Source: Ensifer sp. WSM1721 (GTDB lineage: Bacteria > Pseudomonadota > Alphaproteobacteria > Rhizobiales > Rhizobiaceae). Taken from it: a DNA stretch of 64,000 nt. The stretch is taken from the NCBI RefSeq assembly GCF_000513895.2, contig NZ_CP165783.1, positions 1,426,001-1,490,000 on the forward strand, written 5' to 3'. Shown one piece after another: positions 26,608-34,425 of the stretch. Numbering within the stretch: the first letter of the stretch is position 1; each line of letters begins with the position of its first letter. The notes under the pieces were generated by a model. It was given only the letters and a program-made list of their open reading frames with translations, did not search any database and had not been told where the DNA came from. Both the position numbers and the translations under genes were made by a program.

Positions 26608-26613
26608 TATAAT
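26608..26613 (+). promoter_or_regulatory. Possible -10 box (TATAAT)
   Basis: A perfect TATAAT lies about 110 bases before the Rieske gene in an otherwise GC-rich gap. No good -35 box stands at the usual distance, so this is a weak assignment. Confidence 0.2.
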
Positions 26614-26720
26614 GGCCGGGCAGCAAGGCTTCCCTTCAAGGCGTACTCGTCGCCACGCTCATGCACTGGCACGGCAAGGTCTTTGTAGAGGGCAAAACGG
26701 CGTAGGAAGGCACTATTCCT

Positions 26721-27284
26721 GTGGCGATGGACGAGACGAGCGAGCCAACCAAACGCGATTTTCTCTACCTGGTGACAGCCATGGCCGGGGTCGTGGGTGT
26801 AGGGGCCGCCTCCTGGCCATTCATCGACCAGATGCGACCTGACGCGTCGACGCTTGCGATGGCCTCGATCGAGGTTGACCTATCCTCGCTCGTCGAAGGT
26901 ATGTCGCTGACCGTCAACTGGCGGGGTCGGCCGGTCTTCATACGCAACCGCACCCAGCAGGAGATCGACGCGGCAAAGGCGACAGCGCTTGACGATCTCA
27001 AGGATCCGCTGGCGCGGAACGCCAATCTTGCCGCCGACCAAGCCGCAACCGATCTTGCACGCTCTGCGGGGGAGGGGAAGGAGAACTGGATCGTCATGAT
27101 CGGAGTCTGCACGCACCTGGGCTGCGTGCCGCTCGGGCAGGCGGGAGACTTCGGCGGCTGGTTCTGCCCTTGCCACGGATCGCATTACGATACAGCCGGT
27201 CGCGTCCGCAAAGGACCTGCACCTGAGAACCTTGCCATTCCCCCGTTTGAATTCATCTCCGAAACGGTCGTTCGCATCGGATGA
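26721..27284 (+). CDS. Rieske iron-sulfur protein (cytochrome bc1-type), orphan
   Basis: This [2Fe-2S] protein is of the ubiquinol-cytochrome c reductase type. An N-terminal Tat-like signal/anchor is visible (TKRDFLYL followed by a hydrophobic helix). The cluster ligands are in CTHLGC and CPCHGSHYD, and the family end LAIPPFEF is present. At 187 residues it is full length. Neither cytochrome b nor c1 genes lie nearby, so it is a second copy outside the fbc/pet operon. It opens a run of copper and redox genes and may serve a different periplasmic electron path. The start GTG at 26721 has AGGAAGG ten bases upstream; ATG at 26727 is an alternative. Confidence 0.9.
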   Translation: MAMDETSEPTKRDFLYLVTAMAGVVGVGAASWPFIDQMRPDASTLAMASIEVDLSSLVEGMSLTVNWRGRPVFIRNRTQQEIDAAKATALDDLKDPLARNANLAADQAATDLARSAGEGKENWIVMIGVCTHLGCVPLGQAGDFGGWFCPCHGSHYDTAGRVRKGPAPENLAIPPFEFISETVVRIG

Positions 27285-27430
27285 GCCGCGCGACACTCGC
27301 GACCACTGGGGTTCACGGCACGAAGCTGTTATCGAAACCGTTCCGGCGTCCGACCAGAGCCGGATGCCGGATGCGCTCAGGCATCGCCATCGCTGTCACA
27401 ACGGCGTCTGCTCGTCATCGTGGCGCGGAG

Positions 27431-27652
27431 TCAGGCGACGTGGCTGCAACAGGATTTCTTGAACGAAGCCTTATAGCCAGCCGCTTCGATCGCGGCGATG
27501 AAGGCGTCCGAGCCGATCTGAGACTCGATCGACGCGGTTTGTGCCTCAAGATCGACGGCCACCTTGGCGTTCGGATCGACTGATTTCACGGCCTTTTCGA
27601 CCGCGCTCACACAGTGCCCGCAGGTCATGTCTGATACGTTGAGATGATGCAA
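27431..27652 (-). CDS. CopZ-like copper chaperone (HMA domain)
   Basis: This 73-residue single heavy-metal-associated domain carries the copper-binding motif MTCGHC (residues 9-14). The ferredoxin-like fold can be followed from LNVSDM to AAIEAAGYKASF. An extra Cys pair and His at the end (KKSCCSHVA) could add metal ligands. It is cytosolic and expected to carry Cu(I). No copper P-type ATPase gene is next to it in this window. It is divergent from the Met-rich mini-membrane protein and multicopper oxidase genes. Confidence 0.9.
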   Translation of the reverse strand: MHHLNVSDMTCGHCVSAVEKAVKSVDPNAKVAVDLEAQTASIESQIGSDAFIAAIEAAGYKASFKKSCCSHVA

Positions 27653-27785
27653 TGGAAGTCTCCTGTTTCATTTGACTGCACTATGGTGGGGCTTCCAACA
27701 ATGGCAAGGTCAAGAGGTCTGTAGAGATTTTTTGCATCATGGCAGCGGCGGCGACCGGGAAGTGGCCAGATGAAGGGAGATGGCC

Positions 27786-27905
27786 ATGATCAACGATATG
27801 ATGGGCAGCGGCATGATGTGGGGCATGGGTCTTGCGGGCATCATCGGAGCGATAGTGATCGTGCTGGTGATTGCGGCGCTTATCAAATATCTGTTCTTCC
27901 GCTGA
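27786..27905 (+). CDS. Met-rich single-span membrane miniprotein (39 aa)
   Basis: The frame begins ATG at 27786 with AAGGGAGA six bases upstream and stops at 27903-27905. The first 14 residues contain six methionines (as in DMMGSGMMWGM), then a single hydrophobic helix of about 20 residues, ending in KYLFFR. Clustered methionines are typical of Cu(I) ligands in periplasmic copper proteins. Its position between the CopZ-like and multicopper oxidase genes supports a copper role. The family is not formally recognised; function is inferred. Confidence 0.65.
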   Translation: MINDMMGSGMMWGMGLAGIIGAIVIVLVIAALIKYLFFR

Positions 27906-28009
27906 AGCGTCCAGGCGCGTTGAATAACGCACTGTTGACGGCGCTCGCCTCCGGTGAGCCATATCGTAGCTTGTATTCGCAAAGATTCGGCGCGATTCTG
28001 TCTCGTCCT

Positions 28010-28369
28010 ATGAAGAACTCGTTGACCAGAGATCTCGTCATCTTTCTCCTCGCGACCTTCGTCGCTGCGGGGATGGGCCTTTCGGTTGCCCAGGCGAGCG
28101 GCATGGCGGCCAAGATGGCGATGATGTCCGAAATGGCAACGTTGGACCATGGCGACTGCCAGGATTGCCCTGACCAGCCCGGCGACGGCGGCATGAAGGC
28201 CATGGCCTGCGGCAATGTCTGCGCCGCACCCGTCGTTGCGCCGCTGCCGGCGGTCGCGTTTATACCGACCGGCAAGACGCCTGCCGCGGTCGCCATCCGC
28301 GATTCGCCCCTCACCGGCATGGTGTTGTCGCCCGATCCCGATCCACCACGAACCTCCGACATCGGTTGA
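28010..28369 (+). CDS. Cys/His/Met-rich exported protein of the copper region
   Basis: The 119-residue product has an N-terminal hydrophobic signal or anchor (DLVIFLLATFVAAGMGLSV). It then has a short segment rich in possible metal ligands: MAMMSEM, DHGDCQDC and MKAMACGNVC. The C-terminal 45 residues are Pro/Ala-rich and featureless. No named family is recognised. It is followed after 88 bases by the multicopper oxidase gene on the same strand. It is probably periplasmic or membrane-tethered and binds copper, by inference. The ribosome site before this ATG is poor. Confidence 0.6.
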   Translation: MKNSLTRDLVIFLLATFVAAGMGLSVAQASGMAAKMAMMSEMATLDHGDCQDCPDQPGDGGMKAMACGNVCAAPVVAPLPAVAFIPTGKTPAAVAIRDSPLTGMVLSPDPDPPRTSDIG

Positions 28370-28457
28370 TTTCCGGCTGTCGCGGCCCAGGCGACCGCCG
28401 GCAAGCGGACGCGCGAGCCGCGCGTTCCTTCATCTACGATGATCGGAAGGATCGAAT

Positions 28458-29909
28458 GTGAAGAGAGAATCCCAATACCTTGTCTCACGCCGGGGCGTGC
28501 TCCAAGCCGGCGCGGGCCTTCTGTTCGCGGCTGCGTTGCCGCCGTCGCCCGTGTGGTCCGCGTCGCCGGATCGTTACCGCATCGCCGCCGCGCCCGCCCG
28601 CGCACGGCTTGCCGGTCCGGATCGGCCGGAGACCGATGTATGGACCTATAATGGCACCGTGCCCGGTACGTTGGTGCGCCTCCGCCAGGGCGAGCCCACC
28701 CGTCTCCTCGTCGAGAACCGGCTGGACCAGGAGACGACGGTCCACTGGCACGGCATCAGACTTCCCAATGCGATGGACGGCGTGCCCGGCCTGACGCAGC
28801 CGCCGATCAGGCCGGGGGAGAGCTTCGTCTATGAATTCACCCCGCAAGATGCGGGGACGTTCTGGTACCACCCGCACGCTAACAGCCTGGAGCAGCTTGG
28901 CCGCGGTCTCGCGGGAGCGCTGATCGTGGAGGAACGTGAACCGATCGCCGTCGATCGCGACCTTCTCTGGTTTCTGGCCGACTGGCGGCTGACTGAGGAA
29001 GGCGGCATCGCGCCGCGCTTCGGCAACCGGATGGAAGCGGCGATGTCCGGCCGTGTCGGCAACACCGTCACGCTGAACGGCCGCGCCTCAGAAGCGGAGT
29101 CCTTCCGGGCCGGGGAGCGCGTCCGCCTGCGCCTGGTCAACGCATCGCTCGCCCGGATCATGGCCCTGCGTTTCGAGGGGCACAGTCCCGTTACGGTGGC
29201 GATCGACGGCCAGCCCTGCGATCCGCACGAGCCGGCCGGCGGTCGCCTCCTGCTCGGTCCCGCCATGCGCATCGACGTCGTGCTCGACATGCAGGGCGAG
29301 CCTGGAAAGCGCTACGCCGTCATCGATGATTTCTACGACGGCCTCGCCTACCGATTGACCGAGCTCGCCTATGAGGAGCGGCCGCCGCTCCGCACCCATC
29401 CTCTCGACGCTTCGCTTGACCTGCCGCGCAACCCCTTGCCGGAGCCCGACCTTGCCACGGCCGATCGCCACGGTCTGACGCTCCAGGGCGGCATGATGAG
29501 CGGTATGATGGTGCGCGGTGGTGTCATGCAGGGCGCAGGAATGATGCACGGTATGATGGGCATGGGCGGCGGTCCCGCCTGGGCCATCAACGGCATGTCG
29601 ATGACGGGCGACGGCCATGCCGGCATGGAGCCTGCCCTGACGTTCCACCGTGGCCGCAGCGTCGTCCTCAAGCTACGAAACGAAACGGCCTGGTGGCACC
29701 CGATGCATTTCCACGGCCACAGCCTCAGGGTGCTGAGCCGCAACGGCAAACCCGTCCCGCATCGCCAGTGGCAGGACACGGTGCTGATGGCTCCGAAGGA
29801 GGTCGTCGAAGCCGCCTTCGTCGCCGACAATCCCGGCGACTGGATGCTGCACTGCCATGTCATGGACCACCAGATGGCCGGCCTGATGACCGTGCTGCGC
29901 GTCGCCTGA
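28458..29909 (+). CDS. Multicopper oxidase (CopA/CueO type)
   Basis: This periplasmic copper oxidase probably oxidises Cu(I) or phenolic substrates. A Tat signal is visible (SRRGVLQAGAGLLFAAAL). The four copper-binding blocks are HWHG, FWYHPHA, HPMHFHGH and HCHVMDHQMAGLM, the last holding the T1 Cys, with Met as the axial ligand. A methionine-rich insertion (about residues 345-385, for example SGMMVRGGVMQ and MMHGMMGMGG) precedes the last cupredoxin block, as in copper-resistance oxidases. The start is GTG with GGAAGG upstream. It heads a run DUF411, SCO and cytochrome c that looks like one transcription unit. Confidence 0.93.
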   Translation: MKRESQYLVSRRGVLQAGAGLLFAAALPPSPVWSASPDRYRIAAAPARARLAGPDRPETDVWTYNGTVPGTLVRLRQGEPTRLLVENRLDQETTVHWHGIRLPNAMDGVPGLTQPPIRPGESFVYEFTPQDAGTFWYHPHANSLEQLGRGLAGALIVEEREPIAVDRDLLWFLADWRLTEEGGIAPRFGNRMEAAMSGRVGNTVTLNGRASEAESFRAGERVRLRLVNASLARIMALRFEGHSPVTVAIDGQPCDPHEPAGGRLLLGPAMRIDVVLDMQGEPGKRYAVIDDFYDGLAYRLTELAYEERPPLRTHPLDASLDLPRNPLPEPDLATADRHGLTLQGGMMSGMMVRGGVMQGAGMMHGMMGMGGGPAWAINGMSMTGDGHAGMEPALTFHRGRSVVLKLRNETAWWHPMHFHGHSLRVLSRNGKPVPHRQWQDTVLMAPKEVVEAAFVADNPGDWMLHCHVMDHQMAGLMTVLRVA

Positions 29910-29939
29910 ACCAGATCGAGTTACTCAAGGAGAATCGAA

Positions 29940-30380
29940 ATGAACCGCACAATCCGCTTCGTCAGCCTCGCCGCTTTCACTGCCCTCGCCGGACCGGCTG
30001 TTGCCGAGCCGCTTCAGGCGACGCTCTACAAGAACCCGCAATGTGGCTGCTGCGAGGGCTATGCCGCCTATCTCCGTGACAACGGCTTCAACGTCGAGGT
30101 GAAGCCCACCAACGACCTCGCCGAAATCAGCCGCAAGGCGGGAGTGCCGGAGGGAATGCAGGGCTGCCACACCACATTCATCGACGGCTACGTGATCGAC
30201 GGCCACGTGCCTGTGAACGTCGTCCGCAAGCTCCTCACCGAGAGGCCGCCGATCGCCGGCATCACCCTGCCGGGAATGCCGATGGGATCGCCCGGCATGT
30301 CCGGCACGAAGACGGAGAAATTCGTGATCTACACCGTCCCCAAGGACGGCAAGGCACCCTCGGTCTACGCAGAGGAATGA
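29940..30380 (+). CDS. DUF411 family metal-binding protein
   Basis: This is a 146-residue exported protein with a signal peptide (residues 1-20, cleavage near AVAEP). The DUF411 core follows: LYKNPQCGCCEGY holds a CxCC metal motif in a thioredoxin-like fold, then GCHTTFIDGYVIDGHVP. The GITLPGMPMGSPGM stretch adds methionines near the end. DUF411 genes are commonly linked to copper resistance. The ribosome site AAGGAG lies 30 bases after the multicopper oxidase stop, so they are probably co-transcribed. Confidence 0.9.
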   Translation: MNRTIRFVSLAAFTALAGPAVAEPLQATLYKNPQCGCCEGYAAYLRDNGFNVEVKPTNDLAEISRKAGVPEGMQGCHTTFIDGYVIDGHVPVNVVRKLLTERPPIAGITLPGMPMGSPGMSGTKTEKFVIYTVPKDGKAPSVYAEE

Positions 30381-30401
30381 CATCGGCAAAGAGGTCACTT
30401 C

Positions 30402-30578
30402 ATGACCCACGTTGCAACAAACGAAACATCGAAGACCGATAGCTCACCGGCATCGGCCCTGCCGTGCCACAAGGAGATGCCGACACTCGACCGGCTGCAG
30501 GCGGCACTGGGAGGGGACAGGTTCGAGGTCGTCGCGCTGTCGATCGACCGCGGTGGCACGGCCGCTGGCGAAAGGTGA
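30402..30578 (+). pseudogene. Internal fragment of a TlpA-type thioredoxin
   Basis: This 58-residue frame reads PCHKEMPTLDRLQAALGG and FEVVALSIDRGG. This is the segment just after the redox motif of TlpA/ResA-type proteins, where WCxPCRKEMPTLDxLQ is usual. The first cysteine and tryptophan of the motif are missing, and the frame stops soon after SIDRGG, before the rest of the fold. The first 20 residues (Thr/Ser-rich) do not match the family. It is best read as a remnant fused to unrelated sequence and is flanked by the DUF411 and SCO genes. Confidence 0.6.
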
Positions 30579-30581
30579 CAC

Positions 30582-31274
30582 ATGCGCGTCCTGTATCCAG
30601 CCCTGCTAACCATAGGCATCGTGATGACTTGCGCCACGGCCGTCCTGGCGCATTCGCTTGAGGAGGTCGATCAGGATCTCCGCGACAAGGAGAAATATTT
30701 CCAGGCGGTCGATGTCGAAGCGCCCGCCTTCACGCTGCAGGATGCGGACGGCCGCACGGTCAGCCTCTCCGACCTCCGCGGCAAGGTGGTCGTCCTGAAT
30801 TTCGTCTACACCCATTGCCCCGATGTCTGTCCGATGCATGCAGAGCGGATGGCCGAACTGCAGACGATGATCAACCAGACGCCGATGAAGGCGATGGTCC
30901 AGTTCGTCACCATCACGACAGACCCGAAGCGCGACAAGGGTCCGATCCTCAGAGAGTACGGACAGGCGCACGGACTCGATCCAGTGAACTGGGTCTTCCT
31001 GACCGCAGCGCCGGACCAGCCGGAAGACAGCACTCGCAAAACGGCCGAATCCTATGGACTAAAATTCACCGAGAGCGAGGAGGGCATGCAGATGCACGGC
31101 ATCGTCACCCATGTGATCGACCAGGACGGTCGTCTGCGCGCCCGCTTTCATGGCTTGACGTTCGAGCCGGTCAATCTAGTCGTTTTCGTAAATGCCCTCA
31201 CGAATCGGACGCAGAAGCCGCACGGCCATCGGGAGCCGGGATTGTGGGAGAGCCTGAAGGGATTGATGCAATGA
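30582..31274 (+). CDS. SCO1/SenC family copper-delivery protein
   Basis: This membrane-anchored or periplasmic thioredoxin-fold protein is expected to deliver copper to an oxidase (usually the CuA site of cytochrome c oxidase). An N-terminal hydrophobic signal covers residues 1-23. The copper motif CPDVCP lies near residue 80. The later histidine of SCO proteins is present in RARFHG or the nearby THVIDQDG region. The length is 230 residues. The start lies three bases after the TlpA remnant stop. It is co-directional with the multicopper oxidase and cytochrome c genes. A role in this cluster rather than in cytochrome oxidase assembly is inference. Confidence 0.9.
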   Translation: MRVLYPALLTIGIVMTCATAVLAHSLEEVDQDLRDKEKYFQAVDVEAPAFTLQDADGRTVSLSDLRGKVVVLNFVYTHCPDVCPMHAERMAELQTMINQTPMKAMVQFVTITTDPKRDKGPILREYGQAHGLDPVNWVFLTAAPDQPEDSTRKTAESYGLKFTESEEGMQMHGIVTHVIDQDGRLRARFHGLTFEPVNLVVFVNALTNRTQKPHGHREPGLWESLKGLMQ

Positions 31275-31295
31275 CGCCTGAGAAGGAGGAGTGAC

Positions 31296-31343
31296 ATGTG
31301 GCTGCTCGTGGTCGTCCTCGCCGTTGGGGCTGTGGCGCTCTGA
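31296..31343 (+). CDS. Possible 15-aa hydrophobic peptide
   Basis: A strong ribosome site (AGAAGGAGGAGTGAC) leads into ATG at 31296 and the peptide MWLLVVVLAVGAVAL, then TGA. It lies between the SCO and cytochrome c genes, immediately after a seven-codon frame whose ATGA overlaps the SCO stop. It could be a membrane microprotein, a leader peptide or the truncated start of a lost gene. The ribosome site is unusually good, and there is no other support. Confidence 0.3.
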   Translation: MWLLVVVLAVGAVAL

Positions 31344-31369
31344 AGGAAGCCGTTCTTCCGGGGCAGCAA

Positions 31370-31843
31370 ATGAGCAGGACCGCAATTCTCTTCTCAGGGC
31401 TCGGGATTGCCGCGGCGGTAGTGGGGCTGGCGGTGGCGCTGCTTTGGCTCGCAGCATCGAAAACGATTGGCGATGACTCGGCCGCCACAATCGCACTCGG
31501 GAAGACGCTCTATGCCGAGCGCTGTGTCACCTGTCACGGCGAGAACCTCGAAGGTCAGCCGGATTGGAAAAGTCCGCTGCCTTCGGGGCGCATGCCGGCC
31601 CCGCCGCACGATGCATCCGGCCACACCTGGCATCATCCGGACGGCGTGCTCTTTCAAATTACCAGGGAAGGACCGGCAGCAGTTGTTGGCGGCGGGTATC
31701 AAAGCGATATGCCCGGCTTCGGGAATGTGATGAGCGACGAAGAGATCCGGGCCGTGCTCGCCTTCATCAAGAGCACTTGGCCGGAACGAGAGCGGCAATA
31801 TCAGGCGGAAATGAGTCGGCGGGAACGGGAAACAAATCAGTGA
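31370..31843 (+). CDS. Membrane-anchored class I cytochrome c
   Basis: This is a 157-residue cytochrome. Residues 8-28 form a hydrophobic anchor (LGIAAAVVGLAVALLWLAA), and the haem-attachment motif CVTCHG is near residue 47. A histidine-rich stretch follows (ASGHTWHHPDG), and the distal ligand methionine is probably in YQSDMPGFG. It should act in the periplasm as an electron carrier and ends the copper and redox run. The longer frame from 31298 lacks a ribosome site, so ATG 31370 is preferred. It may accept electrons from the Rieske or copper proteins, which is unproven. Confidence 0.85.
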   Translation: MSRTAILFSGLGIAAAVVGLAVALLWLAASKTIGDDSAATIALGKTLYAERCVTCHGENLEGQPDWKSPLPSGRMPAPPHDASGHTWHHPDGVLFQITREGPAAVVGGGYQSDMPGFGNVMSDEEIRAVLAFIKSTWPERERQYQAEMSRRERETNQ

Positions 31844-31994
31844 CGGGAGCGCGGGCCTTGGATGGTCGTCACCTCGGCCGTACGCTGCCTTCGTACATGA
31901 ATGTCATTGACCGCGAGGATTTGTCCGAGCACGGGGTGTCGGAATCTCGTTTAGCCAGTCGTCTTCAAGACAGACCAAGCTATGGAGAACAGCA

Positions 31995-32642
31995 ATGACC
32001 ATTACGATTACCGCCTTTGAACGGTCGCCGGATCGGGGCAAGGGTCTGGCGCGTGACATGCGCGTTCGCTGGGCGCTCGAAGAAGTGGGGCAGCCTTACG
32101 AGGTTCGTCTTCTTTCGTTCAAGGCGATGAAGGAACCCGCGCATCTCGCGCTTCATCCTTTCGGGCAGATTCCGACCTATGAAGAGGGCGATCTCGCCCT
32201 CTTCGAGTCGGGAGCAATCGTGCTTCATATCGCCGAGTGCCATGCGGGTCTGCTGCCAAACGACGCGAATGCCCGGGCGCGCGCGATCGCATGGATGTTT
32301 GCCGCGCTCGACACGGTGGAGCCGCCGATCTTCGACCGCGCCCTCGCCAAGATCCTCGAGCGCGACGAGCCCTGGTACGAGCAGCGCCTGCGTTTCCTCG
32401 AGGACAGCATCCGGAAACGGCTGGGCGGCCTTTCCAATCGCCTTGGCGATGCCGACTGGCTCGATGGTGCGTTCAGCGCCGGTGACCTGCTGATGGTGAC
32501 GGTGCTGCGCAGGTTGCAGGGATCCGGTATGCTGGAGGAATATTCGAACCTCTCCGCCTATGTCGCCCGCGGCGAAGCGCGGCCCGCATACAAGCGTGCT
32601 TTCGACGCTCAGTTGGCGGTCTTCACCGCATCGGCCGGCTGA
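31995..32642 (+). CDS. Glutathione S-transferase family protein
   Basis: This 215-residue cytosolic enzyme has a thioredoxin-like N-terminal domain, with the conserved cis-proline region FGQIPTYEEG and the glutathione-binding acidic/serine pair LFESGAIVLHIAE. An all-helical C-terminal domain (residues about 90-205) includes the N-cap motif region FSAGDLLMV. It would conjugate glutathione to an unidentified electrophile or act as a peroxidase. The gene stands alone after the copper group, converging on the decayed alcohol dehydrogenase. Confidence 0.88.
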   Translation: MTITITAFERSPDRGKGLARDMRVRWALEEVGQPYEVRLLSFKAMKEPAHLALHPFGQIPTYEEGDLALFESGAIVLHIAECHAGLLPNDANARARAIAWMFAALDTVEPPIFDRALAKILERDEPWYEQRLRFLEDSIRKRLGGLSNRLGDADWLDGAFSAGDLLMVTVLRRLQGSGMLEEYSNLSAYVARGEARPAYKRAFDAQLAVFTASAG

Positions 32643-32769
32643 CAAAGCGCGTCTTGGGCTCAGTCGAGAAGCTCACCGTGCTCATAGTCGCGCCCAGTCC
32701 TTCTCGGTTGGACGAAGTTCTGCGCGGCAGCATTCTCCTGAGCCTGCTTGGGTTTGGACGCTTGCGCTT

Positions 32770-33630
32770 TCAAAATGCAAGCACCGCCTTCCCTGAACGC
32801 CACCGCCCGTTTTCTGCATCCCTGATCACAGAGAGGGCATCGCTGAACGGCGCGTCCAGACCGATTGTCGGACGCAGGGTCCCCCTGCCGGCAAGCTCGG
32901 CGATTGCGGCGAGATGTTTGATGCCCATGGTGGCGAATGCCAACTTGTAACGTCGGGACAGCATTCCACGGAGCAATCTGCCGGGGGTGGGATTGATGTC
33001 GACGAACACGCCCGTCGGATTGAGCATCGAAAGCCCGCGACCGACGTCGAGCATTCCGAGCGTATCGAAAATGGCGTCGAACTTTCCATCCTGCGCATAT
33101 GCCTGCCTGTCGGAGTAGCCGAATATTGGCTCAACGCCGGCAGCTCTTGCACTTTCCCTTGAGGCCGGTCCGCATGCGCCGGAAACATGCGCTCCGCGGG
33201 TGATCGCAAAGCTGAACCGCGAAAGCGCCGACGGCGCCGCTGCAGCCATTGATGAATATGCGCGATCCGGCGCGCGCCTCAGCCCTGTCGAGGATGGCGA
33301 CCCAGGCAGTCATCGCCGCAATGGGGAGGCAGGCGGCCTCGCTGAACGAAAGTTGCGGCGGTTTCTTCGCCAGGTGACGGGCGTCTACGAGCGCCGCTTC
33401 GGCAAAGGCGCCTGATTTCTTGAAGTCCAGCGACCCGAAGACTTCATCGCCGATCTGAACGTTCGTTACCTTGCCGCCGGTCGCCTCGACAATCCCGGCG
33501 AAATCGGTGCCCATCCCTTTCGGAAAGCGTCTGCCGGTCAAGAGCTTCAGAGCTCCCCGGCGGAGCTTCCAGTCGAAGGGATTGATCGCGGCGGCCTTGA
33601 TCGACACGCGGACCTCGTTATCACGTCCTT
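32770..33630 (-). pseudogene. Zinc-independent alcohol dehydrogenase / quinone reductase, broken
   Basis: A medium-chain dehydrogenase is readable but broken twice. The 5' end has no start codon at the right place: the frame can be followed upstream from KAAAINPFDWKLRRG to NEVRV but reaches TAG first, so the usual first 25-30 residues are missing. The NAD(P) region GCSGAVGAFAVQL then shifts frame, and the remainder continues in another frame as AITRGAHVSG through to SGKAVLAF. Removing one A from the AAA at 33208-33210 restores the frame. No product is expected. The family reduces quinones or enones with NADPH. Confidence 0.8.
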
Positions 33631-33694
33631 CGTAGACATGCCGATTTCTCTACGGTATCTCGAAGCAGGACTTCATTCCGGTTGATAGAACGCA

Positions 33695-34402
33695 ATGAAA
33701 CCCGCACCTCGATCGATTTGGGACGGCCGCGATCTAGTGGTCTTTGATCTTGATGGCACGCTCTACAACCAGACGCGGCTGAGAGCGCTTATGGTTCTCA
33801 GTTTGCTTGGCGACGTTATGCGTACCCGCAGCTTCAGGACCATGAAGGTGATACAGAACTTTCGTCGGTGCCGGGAAGGCCTGGCGAGATCATCGCCCAC
33901 CCACTTCATCGACCGTCAGTTCTCTGAGACGGCGGTTCTCAGCCGATGCTCAGAGGAGGAAGTCAAGCAAATCGTCCGCGAATGGATCGATCAGCGCCCG
34001 CTTCTCCACATTGCCGCCTGCCGCTATCCAGGCGTTCCGGCGCTCTTCGATGGTCTACGACAATCCGGCAGATTGGTCGCCGTCCTTTCCGACTATCCTG
34101 CCCAAGAAAAGCTCGCCGCCCTTGGCTTGAAAGCCGACATCGTCGTCAGCGCCACCGACGCTGACATACAAAGCTTGAAGCCCGACCCAACTGGGCTTGT
34201 GAAGATACTCCGCACAACCGGCATTCGGCCGGATCGCGCACTAATGGTGGGTGATCGTTTCGATCGCGACTGGGCCGTTGCCGAGTGCGTTGGCATGGAA
34301 GCCATCATCCGCTCCGACAGCGTGGACCCGCGCTGCGCGACGTTCCGATCCTATCACGACCCCTTGTTCGCGCCGGTTCTTGGGCCTGGCAACCACTACT
34401 AG
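33695..34402 (+). CDS. HAD family hydrolase (phosphatase-like)
   Basis: This is a 235-residue haloacid-dehalogenase-fold hydrolase. Motif I is VFDLDGTLYN (nucleophile D18, acid D20). Motif II is the serine/threonine region VLSDYP, motif III the lysine in SLKPDP, and motif IV VGDRFDRDW. A helical cap (residues about 30-105) suits a small phosphorylated substrate. It is cytosolic and full length. It lies before a convergent two-component system, and its substrate is unknown. The prenyltransferase gene 2.7 kb downstream carries an inactive-looking HAD head, which may or may not be related. Confidence 0.88.
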   Translation: MKPAPRSIWDGRDLVVFDLDGTLYNQTRLRALMVLSLLGDVMRTRSFRTMKVIQNFRRCREGLARSSPTHFIDRQFSETAVLSRCSEEEVKQIVREWIDQRPLLHIAACRYPGVPALFDGLRQSGRLVAVLSDYPAQEKLAALGLKADIVVSATDADIQSLKPDPTGLVKILRTTGIRPDRALMVGDRFDRDWAVAECVGMEAIIRSDSVDPRCATFRSYHDPLFAPVLGPGNHY

Positions 34403-34425
34403 AATAACGCGAATGCCGGCGGCTT

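Noticed and set aside
26640..26706. Short frame ending HWHGKVFVEGKTA before the Rieske gene
   Set aside because: It looks protein-like, but an in-frame stop lies 30 codons upstream, there is no start with a ribosome site, and I recognise no family.
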